Shown one piece after another: positions 8,172-16,647 of a stretch of DNA of 41,238 nucleotides. The stretch's first letter is position 1. Every line of letters begins with the position of its first letter. The translations under genes and the position numbers were made by a program. The DNA is from Chloroflexota bacterium. GTDB lineage: Bacteria > Chloroflexota > UBA6077 > FW602-bin22 > JACPRP01. The stretch covers positions 1 through 41,238 of the forward strand of contig JACPRP010000074.1 of NCBI GenBank assembly GCA_016189905.1, written 5' to 3'. Under the pieces are notes generated by a model. It worked only from the letters and a program-made list of their open reading frames with translations. It searched no databases and was not told the origin of the DNA.

Positions 8172-8210
8172 CACGGGGGGGGGCGGTTCACGAACCGCCC
8201 CCCCCCCGTG
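8172..8210. terminator. Long G/C hairpin between convergent genes
   Basis: CAC, nine G and CGGTT pair with AACCG, ten C and GTG across a CACG loop, giving a stem of about 17 bp with one unpaired C. It lies between the end of lipoprotein 3 (plus strand) and the end of the ABC-2 permease gene (minus strand), so it can serve both directions. There is no clear U tract, so it may work as a structural roadblock or 3' stabiliser instead of a classical intrinsic terminator. The long G and C runs are also a place where sequencing length errors are likely. Confidence 0.7.
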
Positions 8211-8241
8211 CTGTGTTCTGCAATGGGCCTGTTGCCGTGGC

Positions 8242-9183
8242 TCAGGCCCTGATTTCCTCGCGTAGGAACTTCGTGTACGACGCGGCGAAGCAGATCAGCG
8301 TGAGCGCCACGAGGCCTACCATGTGGGGCCAGACGACCAGCAAGCTCTGTGTGACCGAGAGCGGACTGGGTATCATCCCGATCACATCCCTCACCAGCAC
8401 CGGACCCAGCGTTCGGATTCCGGGCGTCAGCACCGTAACCGTGGCTTCCTGGAACAGCGTGGTCGGCGAGATACGGCTCGCCATCTGGCTGACGTTTTCG
8501 TGCCGCAGCAGCGTCAGCGTATCGGGGTCCGCGTTCATCGGCACCACCACGTTCGCGATGATGCCCGCGATCATCGGCATGAAGAAGGCGAAGAAGATCC
8601 ATAACGCCATACCGGCCAGCGCCGAGGTCGCGGCCTGTCTGAACAGGACCGACAAAAGGATGGAGACGGCCATCCAGAACGCGACGTAGACGATAGTTAT
8701 CAAGAGAAAGGCTATCAACCGCACCATCTCGTCCAGGCTGGGGGGGACGCCGATCAGCTTCAGCCCCAGGCCCGAGATGACCAGCATGATGCTCGCCAGC
8801 ATCAAAGCGATGGTCGCGAGGCCGGCCAGGAACTTGCCATTGATCACCGAGTCGCGGAAGAGAGGCTGAGATAACAGGCGGCTCAACGTTCCGCTGTTCT
8901 TCTCGCTGTTGATCGCGTCGAAGCCCAAGGCCAGTCCCACCAGCGGGCCCAGGAAGCTGATGAAGGCCAGGAACGGAGGCAGCACTCCGCTCGACGACGT
9001 GAACAGCTTCAGGAAGACGAACTCGGTGGAGGAATCACTGGACAGATCGCTGCGTATCGACTGCGCTGCCACGTAAACGGCGGAGAGGCCTGCCAGACAG
9101 ATCAGGGCGAAAAGTATCATGAACCTCCTGCTGCCGCAATGATCGCGAAACTCCTTCTCGAACACTGCCGACAATCCATGCAT
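8242..9183 (-). CDS. ABC-2 type transporter permease
   Basis: 313-residue membrane protein. The N-terminus HGLSAVFEKEFRDHCGSRRF followed by a hydrophobic segment is typical of ABC-2 permeases of the NatB/NosY type. A large extracytoplasmic loop (about residues 40-70) follows, then GFDAINSEKNSGTLSRLLSQP, the cytoplasmic coupling segment found in this family. Several more helices follow, to about residue 300. The stop of the ATPase gene lies 3 bases upstream, with GGGAGGG available as a ribosome-binding site. It would form the membrane part of an exporter with that ATPase and the NEW3 protein. Substrate is unknown. Confidence 0.88.
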   Translation of the reverse strand: MHGLSAVFEKEFRDHCGSRRFMILFALICLAGLSAVYVAAQSIRSDLSSDSSTEFVFLKLFTSSSGVLPPFLAFISFLGPLVGLALGFDAINSEKNSGTLSRLLSQPLFRDSVINGKFLAGLATIALMLASIMLVISGLGLKLIGVPPSLDEMVRLIAFLLITIVYVAFWMAVSILLSVLFRQAATSALAGMALWIFFAFFMPMIAGIIANVVVPMNADPDTLTLLRHENVSQMASRISPTTLFQEATVTVLTPGIRTLGPVLVRDVIGMIPSPLSVTQSLLVVWPHMVGLVALTLICFAASYTKFLREEIRA

Positions 9184-9186
9184 CTG

Positions 9187-10194
9187 CTAGCCCTCCCTGA
9201 AGTACTTGAAATAGATGTCCTCGAGGCCGTGCTCCAGCAGTCTCAGGTGCAGCAGAGCGGCGCCGGCATCGCCGACAGCCTTCGCGATCTTATCCCGAAC
9301 GTCGCGGTTGCAACTGAGCAGGAGCATTTCTCCGGAGCGCTCCACGGCCTCAACCCCCTCGATTCCCTGCAACGCCGTCACCGTCTGCTGGCCCTGAGGC
9401 ACTGCCTGCACCTCGATTATCAGCCGTCTGCCTTTCAGCGTCTGTTTCCATAGCTCCTCGATGTTCCCTTCCGCGACCATTCTTCCCTTGACGAAGATGC
9501 CGACGCGGTCGCAGATCTGCTGCACCTGATGTAGCTGATGAGAGGACAGCATAACGGTGATCTTCTGTTGCCGGCTCATCCGCACGATAAGATCGAGGAG
9601 CTGGTTGACGCCATCTGGGTCGAGGCCGAGCGTGGGCTCGTCGAGAATGACGAGCCGCGGATTCTTCAGCAGAACATCGGCGATCCCCAATCGCTGCCGC
9701 ATACCACGGGAGAACTGGCCCGCTTTCTTGTCCGCGGCCTCCAGCATCCCTACCTGCGCCAGAGAGCTTTCGATGCGCCGTTCAGCCTCTTGAGCGGGTA
9801 TGCCATTCAGGCGGGCCGTGTACTGCAGGTTCTCTCTTCCCGTGAGCTCTTCGTAGAAGCCGACGTTTTCGGGCAGGTAGCCCACGATTCGCTTGACGTT
9901 GAGCGGGTCGCGGGTCGAGTTGAAACCGCAAACGCGCATGGTGCCCGCTGTGGGCTCGGTCAGCCCCAGGAGCATAAGGATCGTCGTCGTCTTGCCTGCG
10001 CCGTTGGGTCCTAGCAGGCCAAAGATGTCACCTTCGCGCACTGAAAAGTTCAGGCGGTCTACGGCGACAAAGTCGCCGTAGGCCTTCGTCAGATCTGAAG
10101 TATGAACGATCAGCGGTGCGCCTGTTTCGTCCACGGGCAGCGCAAGTCCCGGTTTCGACGTTTGTGTCGTCTCGGTGAACGCTCGCTCGCCCAC
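9187..10194 (-). CDS. ABC transporter ATP-binding protein (ABC-2/CcmA type)
   Basis: 335 residues, starting at GTG 10194 with GGAG upstream. It carries Walker A (GLLGPNGAGKTTT), the signature FSRGMRQRLGIAD in place of the usual LSGGQ-like form, Walker B (RLVILDEPTLGLD) and the switch His in MLSSHQLHQV. The C-terminal 90 residues (about 245-335) form the extra domain seen in NatA/CcmA-type ATPases of exporters and gliding systems. It lies between the NEW3 protein and the permease, 3 bases from each, so the three genes are surely one transcription unit. It powers the ABC-2 permease; the transported compound cannot be inferred. Confidence 0.92.
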   Translation of the reverse strand: MGERAFTETTQTSKPGLALPVDETGAPLIVHTSDLTKAYGDFVAVDRLNFSVREGDIFGLLGPNGAGKTTTILMLLGLTEPTAGTMRVCGFNSTRDPLNVKRIVGYLPENVGFYEELTGRENLQYTARLNGIPAQEAERRIESSLAQVGMLEAADKKAGQFSRGMRQRLGIADVLLKNPRLVILDEPTLGLDPDGVNQLLDLIVRMSRQQKITVMLSSHQLHQVQQICDRVGIFVKGRMVAEGNIEELWKQTLKGRRLIIEVQAVPQGQQTVTALQGIEGVEAVERSGEMLLLSCNRDVRDKIAKAVGDAGAALLHLRLLEHGLEDIYFKYFREG

Positions 10195-10197
10195 GGT

Positions 10198-11391
10198 CTA
10201 TCTCCTTCCCAGGCGCGTGAAGAGCCCTCCAAGCCCGGCCAATACGACCACGACTATGGCGACGCCGACCCACCCCCAGATGGTTGGGGTCTCGACGGTC
10301 ATGCGGAGCTGCAAGTCCTTGGACAGGTATCCGCTGTTCGCCATCACCGAAACCGAGTAGTCGCCGGCGATCGCCTTGGCCGTCGGCTTGACGGCGACGT
10401 TGACCTCGTAGCTCTCACCCACCGTCAGCAGATCCAGCTTATCAGGGGTGAACGTGACCTCCCAATCGGTCGGCTTGCCCGACGAGAAAGATATGTTGCG
10501 CAGGTCGGCCGTTCCGTTGTTGGTGAGCTTGAGGGTCACGTTGGTGGCCGCGCCGGCCGTCCCCTGGGTGTTCAGCCTGCTATCCGACGTATCGATAGTC
10601 ATGTTGGTAGCGCCGGTCAGCGTCACGTTAAGCTGGATTGAGTCTTTAATACCTCCCGCGCTAACGGTGACGTCGATCGGGTAATCGCCCGCCGGCGCCC
10701 TGTCTGGTGGCGCGACCGTGACTTTGATGCCCTGGGTCTCATTACCCTTTACGGCCAGCGTAGATATTTGTTTTGTCTCATAAGCCGGGGAGAAGGTTAC
10801 CTGCCAATCTTTTGGCGCATTCGCGGCCAGACCAACGTTGGCGGGATCGGCGCTATCGTTCTTGATGTCTACACTGAACTCGAACTTCACGTTAGTCGTC
10901 GATTGCCCGGTGAGTTTTGGATACTGTGTGCTGAGTTTGAGCCCCCCTACCGGCTTGTCTTGCAGCCCAATGTTCAGGTCAAGGTTCGTGCCGGCGGCCC
11001 CATTCGCGTTCGTCGCCTGTAACACCACCTTGTAATCTCCCGGCTGCGCGTTTTCCGGTGGCTTGGCGGTCAGGGTCATCGACTGCGACTTGCCGGCAAG
11101 CAGGAACAGGCTGCGGATGCCGAAATTTCGGTCCTTCAGCGTGATTTCCCAGTCCTTGGGCGCCGTGAGGACCTTCACGTTCAGTAGCTCGTCGACTTTG
11201 CCTTTGTTGTTGATCTCGATCAGGAAGGTAATATCCTGTCCCTTCCCGGCGGTCACACTCGGGTAGGCCGTCGATAGCACGACGTCTCCGTGTCCTTCCG
11301 CTCCCGCGATGCCAACCGAGATGATGCTGGCCAGAGAGCCCAGCAGCAGCCCAACGACACAGATTAGGCGGATCGCGATCTTCTTGCTCAA
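10198..11391 (-). CDS. Secreted membrane-anchored NEW3-domain protein
   Basis: 397 residues from a TTG start with GGAGG 7 bases upstream. The N-terminal signal peptide covers about residues 5-31. The middle is built from three or four repeats of about 100 residues with the NEW3-type Ig-like pattern (for example VLTAPKDWEITLKD, ANAPKDWQVTFSP, SGKPTDWEVTFTP) and GDYxVxVxA endings. One transmembrane helix (about 372-391) and a basic end, RLGRR, close the protein. The topology is therefore outside the cell, anchored at the C-terminus. NEW3 proteins are often encoded with an ABC ATPase and ABC-2 permease, as here. They are thought to be surface-exposed partner subunits, but their role is not established. 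Confidence 0.85.
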   Translation of the reverse strand: MSKKIAIRLICVVGLLLGSLASIISVGIAGAEGHGDVVLSTAYPSVTAGKGQDITFLIEINNKGKVDELLNVKVLTAPKDWEITLKDRNFGIRSLFLLAGKSQSMTLTAKPPENAQPGDYKVVLQATNANGAAGTNLDLNIGLQDKPVGGLKLSTQYPKLTGQSTTNVKFEFSVDIKNDSADPANVGLAANAPKDWQVTFSPAYETKQISTLAVKGNETQGIKVTVAPPDRAPAGDYPIDVTVSAGGIKDSIQLNVTLTGATNMTIDTSDSRLNTQGTAGAATNVTLKLTNNGTADLRNISFSSGKPTDWEVTFTPDKLDLLTVGESYEVNVAVKPTAKAIAGDYSVSVMANSGYLSKDLQLRMTVETPTIWGWVGVAIVVVVLAGLGGLFTRLGRR

Positions 11392-11461
11392 AACGTCACC
11401 TCCACAGAAACTTTATTAGTCCGGTCGCAGCTATCCTTCTGATAGCCCGGCTTTGGCGCGT

Positions 11462-11491
11462 ATTATAGTAAATCGCTCAATTGTATGTCCA
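11462..11491 (-). promoter_or_regulatory. Promoter P1 of the NEW3/ABC operon
   Basis: On the minus strand TGGACA (11486-11491) and TATAAT (11462-11467) are separated by 18 bases. The predicted start is near 11455, about 60 bases before the NEW3 gene. The element shares TTTACTATAAT and CCTGGACA with the one 107 bp upstream. It is the closest of three similar elements within the 325-bp non-coding stretch 11392-11716. Confidence 0.7.
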
Positions 11492-11568
11492 GGAGCGTTT
11501 CCTGCCGCCCTTGTCGGGACCTGTTCGGCCCGGTCGAATCGTCACGGAGGGCTGTCCCACCGGCGGCA

Positions 11569-11598
11569 ATTATAGTAAACCGATGGGATTCGTGTCCA
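11569..11598 (-). promoter_or_regulatory. Promoter P2 of the NEW3/ABC operon
   Basis: On the minus strand TGGACA (11593-11598), an 18-base spacer and TATAAT (11569-11574). The surrounding bases (CCTGGACA and TTTACTATAAT) repeat those of P1, which suggests either a duplicated promoter or the preferred recognition pattern of one sigma factor. Confidence 0.68.
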
Positions 11599-11659
11599 GG
11601 GAATTATCCTAGAAATTGCTCAGAAATACTCCGTGACCGACCAGCCGCGACAAGGTATT

Positions 11660-11689
11660 GTTATAATCATTCTGGGTCACTGTTGTCAA
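11660..11689 (-). promoter_or_regulatory. Promoter P3 of the NEW3/ABC operon
   Basis: On the minus strand a perfect TTGACA (11684-11689), an 18-base spacer and TATAAC (11660-11665). It lies just after the MFS gene end at 11717. With P1 and P2 it makes a tandem set pointing at the NEW3 gene. No separate RNA gene is evident between them. Confidence 0.6.
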
Positions 11690-11716
11690 GGGAAGTTTGC
11701 GACGAGGTTGATTGGT

Positions 11717-13099
11717 CTATTCTATGTCTACGGCGGTGCGCTCGCGCCCGGCGCCGGCACCGGCGGCGACGGCTTCTGGCATGGCCTCGCGGTTTTGGCG
11801 AATGGCCATCCATCCGATCGCCAGGATGCCCACGGCGATGATGGCGATGACGTTGTTGACGCCGAAGATATCAGACAGACCGCCCAGGAAGACCAGCGGC
11901 AAAATCGAGGCTACGTTGCCCAACATGATCTGAACGGCGAAGATGCGCCCGCGTATCTGCGTAGGGGTGCGTTCCATTAGGATCGTCTGTGAAGGGACCA
12001 TCACCAGCGCCGCCTCAAACCCGAGGAAAACCGCGAGCACCATCATGGCCGATACGATGCCCACCGTAGATGGCACCGCCATCCCCAGCACGCCCCCGAT
12101 CCACGGTGCGACGCCGGTCGAGGCCCAGCTCAATATGGACATGATGAAAAGAGACACTCCGAGCGTGATGAGGCCGACGTTCACCAGGATAACTTTGCCA
12201 AACCTGGCTACCAGCCGGCTCATAGTCATCGCCCCGATCAGCACGCCGATGCCGGCTGGCGCCATAATGTAAACCGAATCCTCGGCGCTGATCCCGAGAA
12301 CGCTAACCACGAATCGTGGCGCAACCATAGACATAACGAGCATCAGGCCGGCGATCAACGTGAGGTGCCGAACGGCCAGGGCGACGGTGGCATCCGAGCC
12401 GATGAAGCTCCAGCCTTCTCCGATCTCCGTCCACATCTCACCGAAGAGGGTCTCCTTGCGCAACGAAGAAAGCGGCTTGTGTGGCTCCTCCCCCGGCGGC
12501 AGCAGGTAGACCAGCAGGCTGGCGACGACGTAGATCGCCGCCGCCAGGATAAAGAGGGTGGGAGCGCCGAAAAGCTTGAGTATCCATGGCGCCAGCAGCA
12601 CTATGCCGGCCAGTTGTGAGCCTGTGAATGTCAGGTTGAACAGGGAATTGGCGGTGATCAGTTGCCCCTTCGGCACGACCCGCGGTATGGTGGCCGCCTC
12701 GGCCGGCCCGAAGAACTGGCTGATGGAGGCGAAGACCAGGTTGACCAGGTAGATGAACCCGAGCGCCTGCGCGTAAAGCAGATAGCCGAGAACGGCGATA
12801 GCGCGAAAACAGTTTGTCGTCACGAGGACCGTCTTCTTGTTCATCCGGTCCACGAAAACGCCGGCGACCATGCCCAGCAGCACGCCAGGCACCACGGTCG
12901 TCAAAATGGCTATGCTTAGATGAGTGCCAGAGCGGGTGGTCTCTTCGACCACCACCATCAAAGCGAACCAGATCGCGTTTTGTGCTGTCTGGGAGATCGC
13001 CTGCGCGATCCAGAGCAGCAAGAAGTTTCTGTTTCGCAGCACGGACCCGCCGTGAGCGGGCTCTTCCGTTAGTTCCCCGTAGCTAGGCTCGTGAGACAA
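11717..13099 (-). CDS. Major facilitator superfamily transporter
   Basis: About 460 residues with 12 hydrophobic segments and an N-terminal NFLLLWIAQAISQ segment, common in MFS proteins of the enterobactin exporter/macrolide efflux (MFS_3-like) type. The loop VDRMNKKTVLVTTN after helix 2 corresponds to the family's conserved basic motif (GxxxDRxxRR type). The start is probably TTG 13099, which overlaps the end of the DUF951 gene by 17 bp and has no strong ribosome-binding site, so translational coupling is likely. A downstream start cannot be excluded. Substrate unknown; family members include drug and siderophore exporters. It is the last gene of the pyrF-DUF951-MFS set. Confidence 0.88.
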   Translation of the reverse strand: MSHEPSYGELTEEPAHGGSVLRNRNFLLLWIAQAISQTAQNAIWFALMVVVEETTRSGTHLSIAILTTVVPGVLLGMVAGVFVDRMNKKTVLVTTNCFRAIAVLGYLLYAQALGFIYLVNLVFASISQFFGPAEAATIPRVVPKGQLITANSLFNLTFTGSQLAGIVLLAPWILKLFGAPTLFILAAAIYVVASLLVYLLPPGEEPHKPLSSLRKETLFGEMWTEIGEGWSFIGSDATVALAVRHLTLIAGLMLVMSMVAPRFVVSVLGISAEDSVYIMAPAGIGVLIGAMTMSRLVARFGKVILVNVGLITLGVSLFIMSILSWASTGVAPWIGGVLGMAVPSTVGIVSAMMVLAVFLGFEAALVMVPSQTILMERTPTQIRGRIFAVQIMLGNVASILPLVFLGGLSDIFGVNNVIAIIAVGILAIGWMAIRQNREAMPEAVAAGAGAGRERTAVDIE

Positions 13100-13271
13100 A
13101 GTCTTTCACTCGCCTCTCGAAGGTGCCGCGGGGCAGCAATACACGGTGTCGGCATTTCTGGCACTTTATTCCGATGTCTGCCCCCAGTCTAACGATTTCC
13201 CACTCGAAGCTGCCGCACGGGTGTGGCTTACGTAGACTGACGATATCTCCGATCTTGATTTCAATTACCAT
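13083..13271 (-). CDS. DUF951 family small protein
   Basis: 62-residue protein matching the DUF951 pattern: IKIGDIVSLRKPHPCGSFEWEI, then GADIGIKC..C, then VLLPRGTFERRVKDFV. The Cys in HPCGS and the CQKC pair suggest metal binding. The ATG lies inside the end of pyrF (11-bp overlap) with GAGGGCGGAG upstream, and its own end overlaps the MFS start. DUF951 genes are widespread in Firmicutes and Chloroflexota, often near housekeeping genes. The function is not known to me. Confidence 0.88.
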   Translation of the reverse strand: MVIEIKIGDIVSLRKPHPCGSFEWEIVRLGADIGIKCQKCRHRVLLPRGTFERRVKDFVSRA

Positions 13272-14121
13272 AGTCTCCGCCCTCGCTTCCAGCCCGGCGC
13301 ACCTGGTTTATCGCGTCGCGAAGGCTCTTCGCCGCGGACCGCGATGCGCGCGCGAAATCCGCGTCACGCGAGGCATAAAGTACCTGCCGCGAAGAGTTGA
13401 TTATCGCCAGTTCTCCACGGTCATCGGTGCCGTAGCGCACCGATAGCTCTAGGTCGCCAGCTTGCACGCCGATCCCTGGAATCAAAATGGGCATAGCCGA
13501 AGCTAGCTCACGCACCCTCCGCAACTGTTCGGGGAACGTCGCCCCCACGACGAGGCCACAGTTCCCGTGTGTGTTCCAATCGTTTACCCGCCGGGCAACC
13601 GCAATGTACAGCGGCTCGCCAGCCGCGGCATTGTTATCGGTCACGACCAGGTCTTGAAAATCTGCCGAGCCAGGGTTAGACGTCTTGCACAAACAGATCA
13701 CGCCCTTATCGTGATACTCGATGAAAGGCTGCACCGCGTCCCGTCCAAGATACGGGTTGACGGTTACGGCGTCGAAGCCGAAGAAATCGAACATCGCCCG
13801 GGCGTAAGCCTTTGCCGTGTGCCCCACATCTGAGCGCTTGGCATCGCCAATCACCGGGATATGGCGCGGAATCGACGCCATCGTCTTGCGCAGGGCCTCG
13901 ATGCCCTCCAGCCCAAGCGCTTCGTAAAAAGCGAGATTGGGCTTGTATGCGCAGACCAGGTCAGACGTGGCCTCGATTATGGCCTGATTGAAGGCAAGAA
14001 TCGAGTCGGCGCTCGCGACGAAGCCCGGTGGGGTCAACGACAAATCGATGTCGAGACCGACACACAGCATGGTATGGTTCTTTCTTGAGCATTCGAGCAG
14101 TTTTTCGAGGAAGCTCTGCAT
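13261..14121 (-). CDS. pyrF: Orotidine 5'-phosphate decarboxylase
   Basis: 286 residues, the longer subgroup of OMP decarboxylases found in actinobacteria and Chloroflexota. It catalyses the last step of UMP synthesis. The active-site signature is GDAKRSDVGHTA with Asp93, Lys95 and Asp98; Lys60 in CAYKPNLAF and Asp24 in LCVGLDID complete the charged network. The phosphate-binding end contains IPGIGVQAGD. The ATG at 14121 is the first in frame. The gene heads a set overlapping DUF951 and the MFS transporter, and no other pyrimidine gene is adjacent. Confidence 0.95.
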   Translation of the reverse strand: MQSFLEKLLECSRKNHTMLCVGLDIDLSLTPPGFVASADSILAFNQAIIEATSDLVCAYKPNLAFYEALGLEGIEALRKTMASIPRHIPVIGDAKRSDVGHTAKAYARAMFDFFGFDAVTVNPYLGRDAVQPFIEYHDKGVICLCKTSNPGSADFQDLVVTDNNAAAGEPLYIAVARRVNDWNTHGNCGLVVGATFPEQLRRVRELASAMPILIPGIGVQAGDLELSVRYGTDDRGELAIINSSRQVLYASRDADFARASRSAAKSLRDAINQVRRAGSEGGDYGN

Positions 14122-14289
14122 CTATTAATCTTGCCTTAGCACCGATTATGTTGTACGATAGTCTTGGTCTGGCTGCGCACAGCGCAACGTTCCAACGCCA
14201 AGTCTAGAGGGCTACTACATCATAGCATAATTTCGCTAGATTCTACAACCAGGCGTGGTTCGTTTTCTGGTTCGGGGGGGGAGGAACAG

Positions 14290-14484
14290 ATGACTGAAAA
14301 AATCGAGACGGAGGGTCAGGTGGAACAGATCAGGTGCCGCTGCCCGTTTTGCCAGGTGGAGACATCACAGATGTCTCCATTCTGTGTTGGTTGCGGGCTT
14401 GCGCTGAACTTCTGCTCTGCCTGTGGCCAGCCCGTCCCCAAGGATTCCGAAAAATGTCCGAACTGTGGTGCTAACGCTGAGTGA
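14290..14484 (+). CDS. Small double zinc-ribbon protein
   Basis: 64 residues from ATG 14290, with GGGGGGGAGGAA immediately upstream as ribosome-binding site. Two zinc ribbons are visible: Cys18/Cys21 with Cys32/Cys35, and Cys42/Cys45 with Cys56/Cys59. The first 15 residues are acidic. The protein has no room for another domain, so it may be a protein- or RNA-binding adaptor. Its end overlaps the presumed start of the flavoprotein gene, indicating co-translation. The frame is also open upstream of 14290, but that region has no ribosome-binding site. Confidence 0.8.
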   Translation: MTEKIETEGQVEQIRCRCPFCQVETSQMSPFCVGCGLALNFCSACGQPVPKDSEKCPNCGANAE

Positions 14485-15736
14485 TATTCCGAGGGTAGTA
14501 GTTCTCGGCGCAGGGTATGGCGGCCTGCAAGCGGCGCTGCGCTTGGAGGGCCTTTCACGGAAAACCGGGCCGCTTGAGATCATCCTGGTAGATACGAACA
14601 ATTACCATCAACTGATCACGAAGCTGCACGAAGTCGCCGCCGGTAGCATATCGCCAGAGCGTGCGATCATTCCGCTAACTCGGCTTCTCGCCGGGAGGGC
14701 GATCAATTTTCTTCAGGCCACCGTGGAGAAGCTCCATCTAGATGAGCAGCGCGTGGTGACGAGCGCGGGCGAGGTCGCTTACGATGCGCTGGTAGTCGCT
14801 CTTGGTAGCGAGACAGAGTTCTTCGGGATTCCTGGGGCTGAGGAGAGCTCCTTTACATTGAGGTCGTGCACCGACGCCTTACGCATAAAATCCCAGCTCC
14901 GCAAGGTCGTCGCCACGGCGGCCGACGAGCCAGATGAGGCCAGGCGGCGGCCCATGCTGACGTTCGTTATTAGCGGCGGGGGCTTTACTGGCGTGGAGCT
15001 GGCTGCTGAGCTTGCGGATGAGCTGCCTGTCCTGGCCAGAGCTCACGGGATCGACCCTCGTCAGGTCGATCTGCTGATCCTGGAGGCGGCGAAGGATATC
15101 ATGCCCGGTTTTCCGGCGCCGCTTGTCGGTCTTGCGCGCAAGATACTTTCGGAGAAGAGGGTCACGGTGCGGGCCGACAGCCCGGTGGTTCGCGTCGCGG
15201 GGTCATCGGTTGAGATCAAGGGTGGCGATGCGCTGGCGACGCAGACGTTGATCTGGGCCGTTGGCGTGCGGTGTGGCGATCTGCTGGCCACGTCAGGTCT
15301 GCAGACCGGCGTGCGTGGGCGGGCGATAGTCAACCCATATCTGGAAACTGTGACGCATCTGAACGTCTACGTGGTGGGAGATGCCGCCCTGGTGCTGGAT
15401 CCGGCCACAGGGCGACCGGTTGCGCCATCGGCGCAACTGGCTGTGGGGCAGGGGCATCTGGTAGGATATAACATCTGGGCGAATAGTGTCGCGCGTCCAC
15501 GAGTGGCTTATAGGCCAAAGGTGCTTGGAGAGGTCGTATCTCTCGGACGCCGCCAAGTGCTTGCGCGGATTCGTGGGCACATGTTTGATGGCAGGCTGGC
15601 GAAATGGATGAAAGAATTCGCCGAAATGCGGTATCTTTATAAGATAGGTGGCGTGAAACTCCTGCGTGATTATTTGGGACTGGCTTCGGCTGGCTGGGGA
15701 GGTTGGTCGGGAAAGAGCTCGACCAGTGAGACTTAG
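14465..15736 (+). CDS. NDH-2-like FAD/NAD(P)-dependent oxidoreductase
   Basis: About 423 residues resembling type II NADH dehydrogenase. The FAD-binding VVVLGAGYGGLQAALRLE is near the N-terminus, the NAD(P)-binding VISGGGFTGVELAAEL is central, and a later VGDAALVLDP motif contacts FAD. The C-terminal part (about residues 360-420) could hold the amphipathic membrane-binding helix of NDH-2, but this is not clear from the sequence. Such enzymes oxidise NADH and reduce quinone without pumping protons. The start is uncertain: GTG 14465 or 14468 would overlap the zinc-ribbon gene by about 20 bp. An earlier in-frame ATG at 14423 would extend the overlap and adds a segment unlike the family. The next gene starts 15 bases after the stop. 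Confidence 0.85.
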   Translation: MVLTLSDIPRVVVLGAGYGGLQAALRLEGLSRKTGPLEIILVDTNNYHQLITKLHEVAAGSISPERAIIPLTRLLAGRAINFLQATVEKLHLDEQRVVTSAGEVAYDALVVALGSETEFFGIPGAEESSFTLRSCTDALRIKSQLRKVVATAADEPDEARRRPMLTFVISGGGFTGVELAAELADELPVLARAHGIDPRQVDLLILEAAKDIMPGFPAPLVGLARKILSEKRVTVRADSPVVRVAGSSVEIKGGDALATQTLIWAVGVRCGDLLATSGLQTGVRGRAIVNPYLETVTHLNVYVVGDAALVLDPATGRPVAPSAQLAVGQGHLVGYNIWANSVARPRVAYRPKVLGEVVSLGRRQVLARIRGHMFDGRLAKWMKEFAEMRYLYKIGGVKLLRDYLGLASAGWGGWSGKSSTSET

Positions 15737-15751
15737 AAAGGACCAGTGCTG

Positions 15752-16441
15752 ATGGGTGCCACGAAGAGGGCGCTGTTTGAGCGTTGCCCTCTCTGCCGAA
15801 CGGGCGTCGTCGAGATAACGGCGAAGACAGCTCTTGCCGGGAGAAGTCTCTCCATCAACCCGTGTACTGTTTGTGGAGCAGTTTTTTCGGCAAGTGGACA
15901 CGGCTTCTTCAGACTCGGATATTGCGATCCACGCAAGCTATCTGCTGTCAAGGCCAGGGGTTATCCGCGAAGCGTGTGCAGTGATTGCATGCCGATTATC
16001 GAATGCTGGGTTGGCAAGACGCTTTCCAAGGCGGAATGGGATGCGCTGGCTGCGGGTATTGTTACCGAGAGATGGGCGGCGTACAGGGGTTACGTGGAGC
16101 TCGAAGCGGAGTTCTCGCCCGCTCGTCCGGCGGGACCCACAGTGGTGGACCTGGGAGAGGGCGAGGTGGTGCACCACGAGACGACGGTCAGCCTTAGCGA
16201 GCTGGCGATCCCGGGTGACTTGCATGATGAAGCCCAGTTGGTGCTGACAAACAGCCGGCTCGTCATTTTTCACCAGGCGGCGGTGTTCGATATCCGCCTG
16301 GCCGACATCGAGAAAGTGGAGCCTTCTTTCCCTGGCTTTATCATCAAGACCAGAGGGACCAGATATCCGCTCTATTGCTTTCCTGCGCCGGGCGATCCGG
16401 TCTATCACGCCATCGTGACCGCTCTTAAAAGGATCCACTGA
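15752..16441 (+). CDS. Uncharacterised protein with N-terminal zinc finger and PH/GRAM-like C-terminus
   Basis: 229 residues from ATG 15752, with AAAGGA at 15737-15742; a GTG at 15746 is possible. The N-terminus has two CxxC pairs (CPLC and CTVC, about 25 residues apart) that probably bind zinc. The last 90 residues contain AQLVLTNSRLVIFHQ, FDIRLADIEKVEP and TRYPLYCFPAPGDPVYHAIVTAL. This is the strand-turn-helix pattern of bacterial PH or GRAM-like domains, which bind lipids or proteins at membranes. It follows the flavoprotein gene by 15 bases and could be in the same transcript. I do not recognise a specific function. Confidence 0.6.
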   Translation: MGATKRALFERCPLCRTGVVEITAKTALAGRSLSINPCTVCGAVFSASGHGFFRLGYCDPRKLSAVKARGYPRSVCSDCMPIIECWVGKTLSKAEWDALAAGIVTERWAAYRGYVELEAEFSPARPAGPTVVDLGEGEVVHHETTVSLSELAIPGDLHDEAQLVLTNSRLVIFHQAAVFDIRLADIEKVEPSFPGFIIKTRGTRYPLYCFPAPGDPVYHAIVTALKRIH

Positions 16442-16597
16442 GGCCGACGATAGGTCGATCTATGGTGCCTGTCCGAAAATGTAGCGCGTCCCGAGGGTGT
16501 AGCTCTGTCACCAGGCGCGGCGGGGCCGAGATCACCGCTCGTGGTCAGAGCCCGTATCTTTATACCACCAAAAGTGTTAAGAGCTTTAAGTATTGAG

Positions 16598-16603
16598 TAT
16601 AAT
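16598..16603 (+). promoter_or_regulatory. Possible -10 element of the por operon
   Basis: A perfect TATAAT in an AT-rich stretch within the 206-bp gap before porG, about 45 bases before its ATG. No good -35 hexamer is present at 16-18 bases (TGTTAA is the best at 17), so this is a weak call. It would fit independent transcription of porGDAB. Confidence 0.35.
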
Positions 16604-16647
16604 TGTTGAAAGGACAAATCAATTAAGGAGGAAGAGGGGACACGGCG

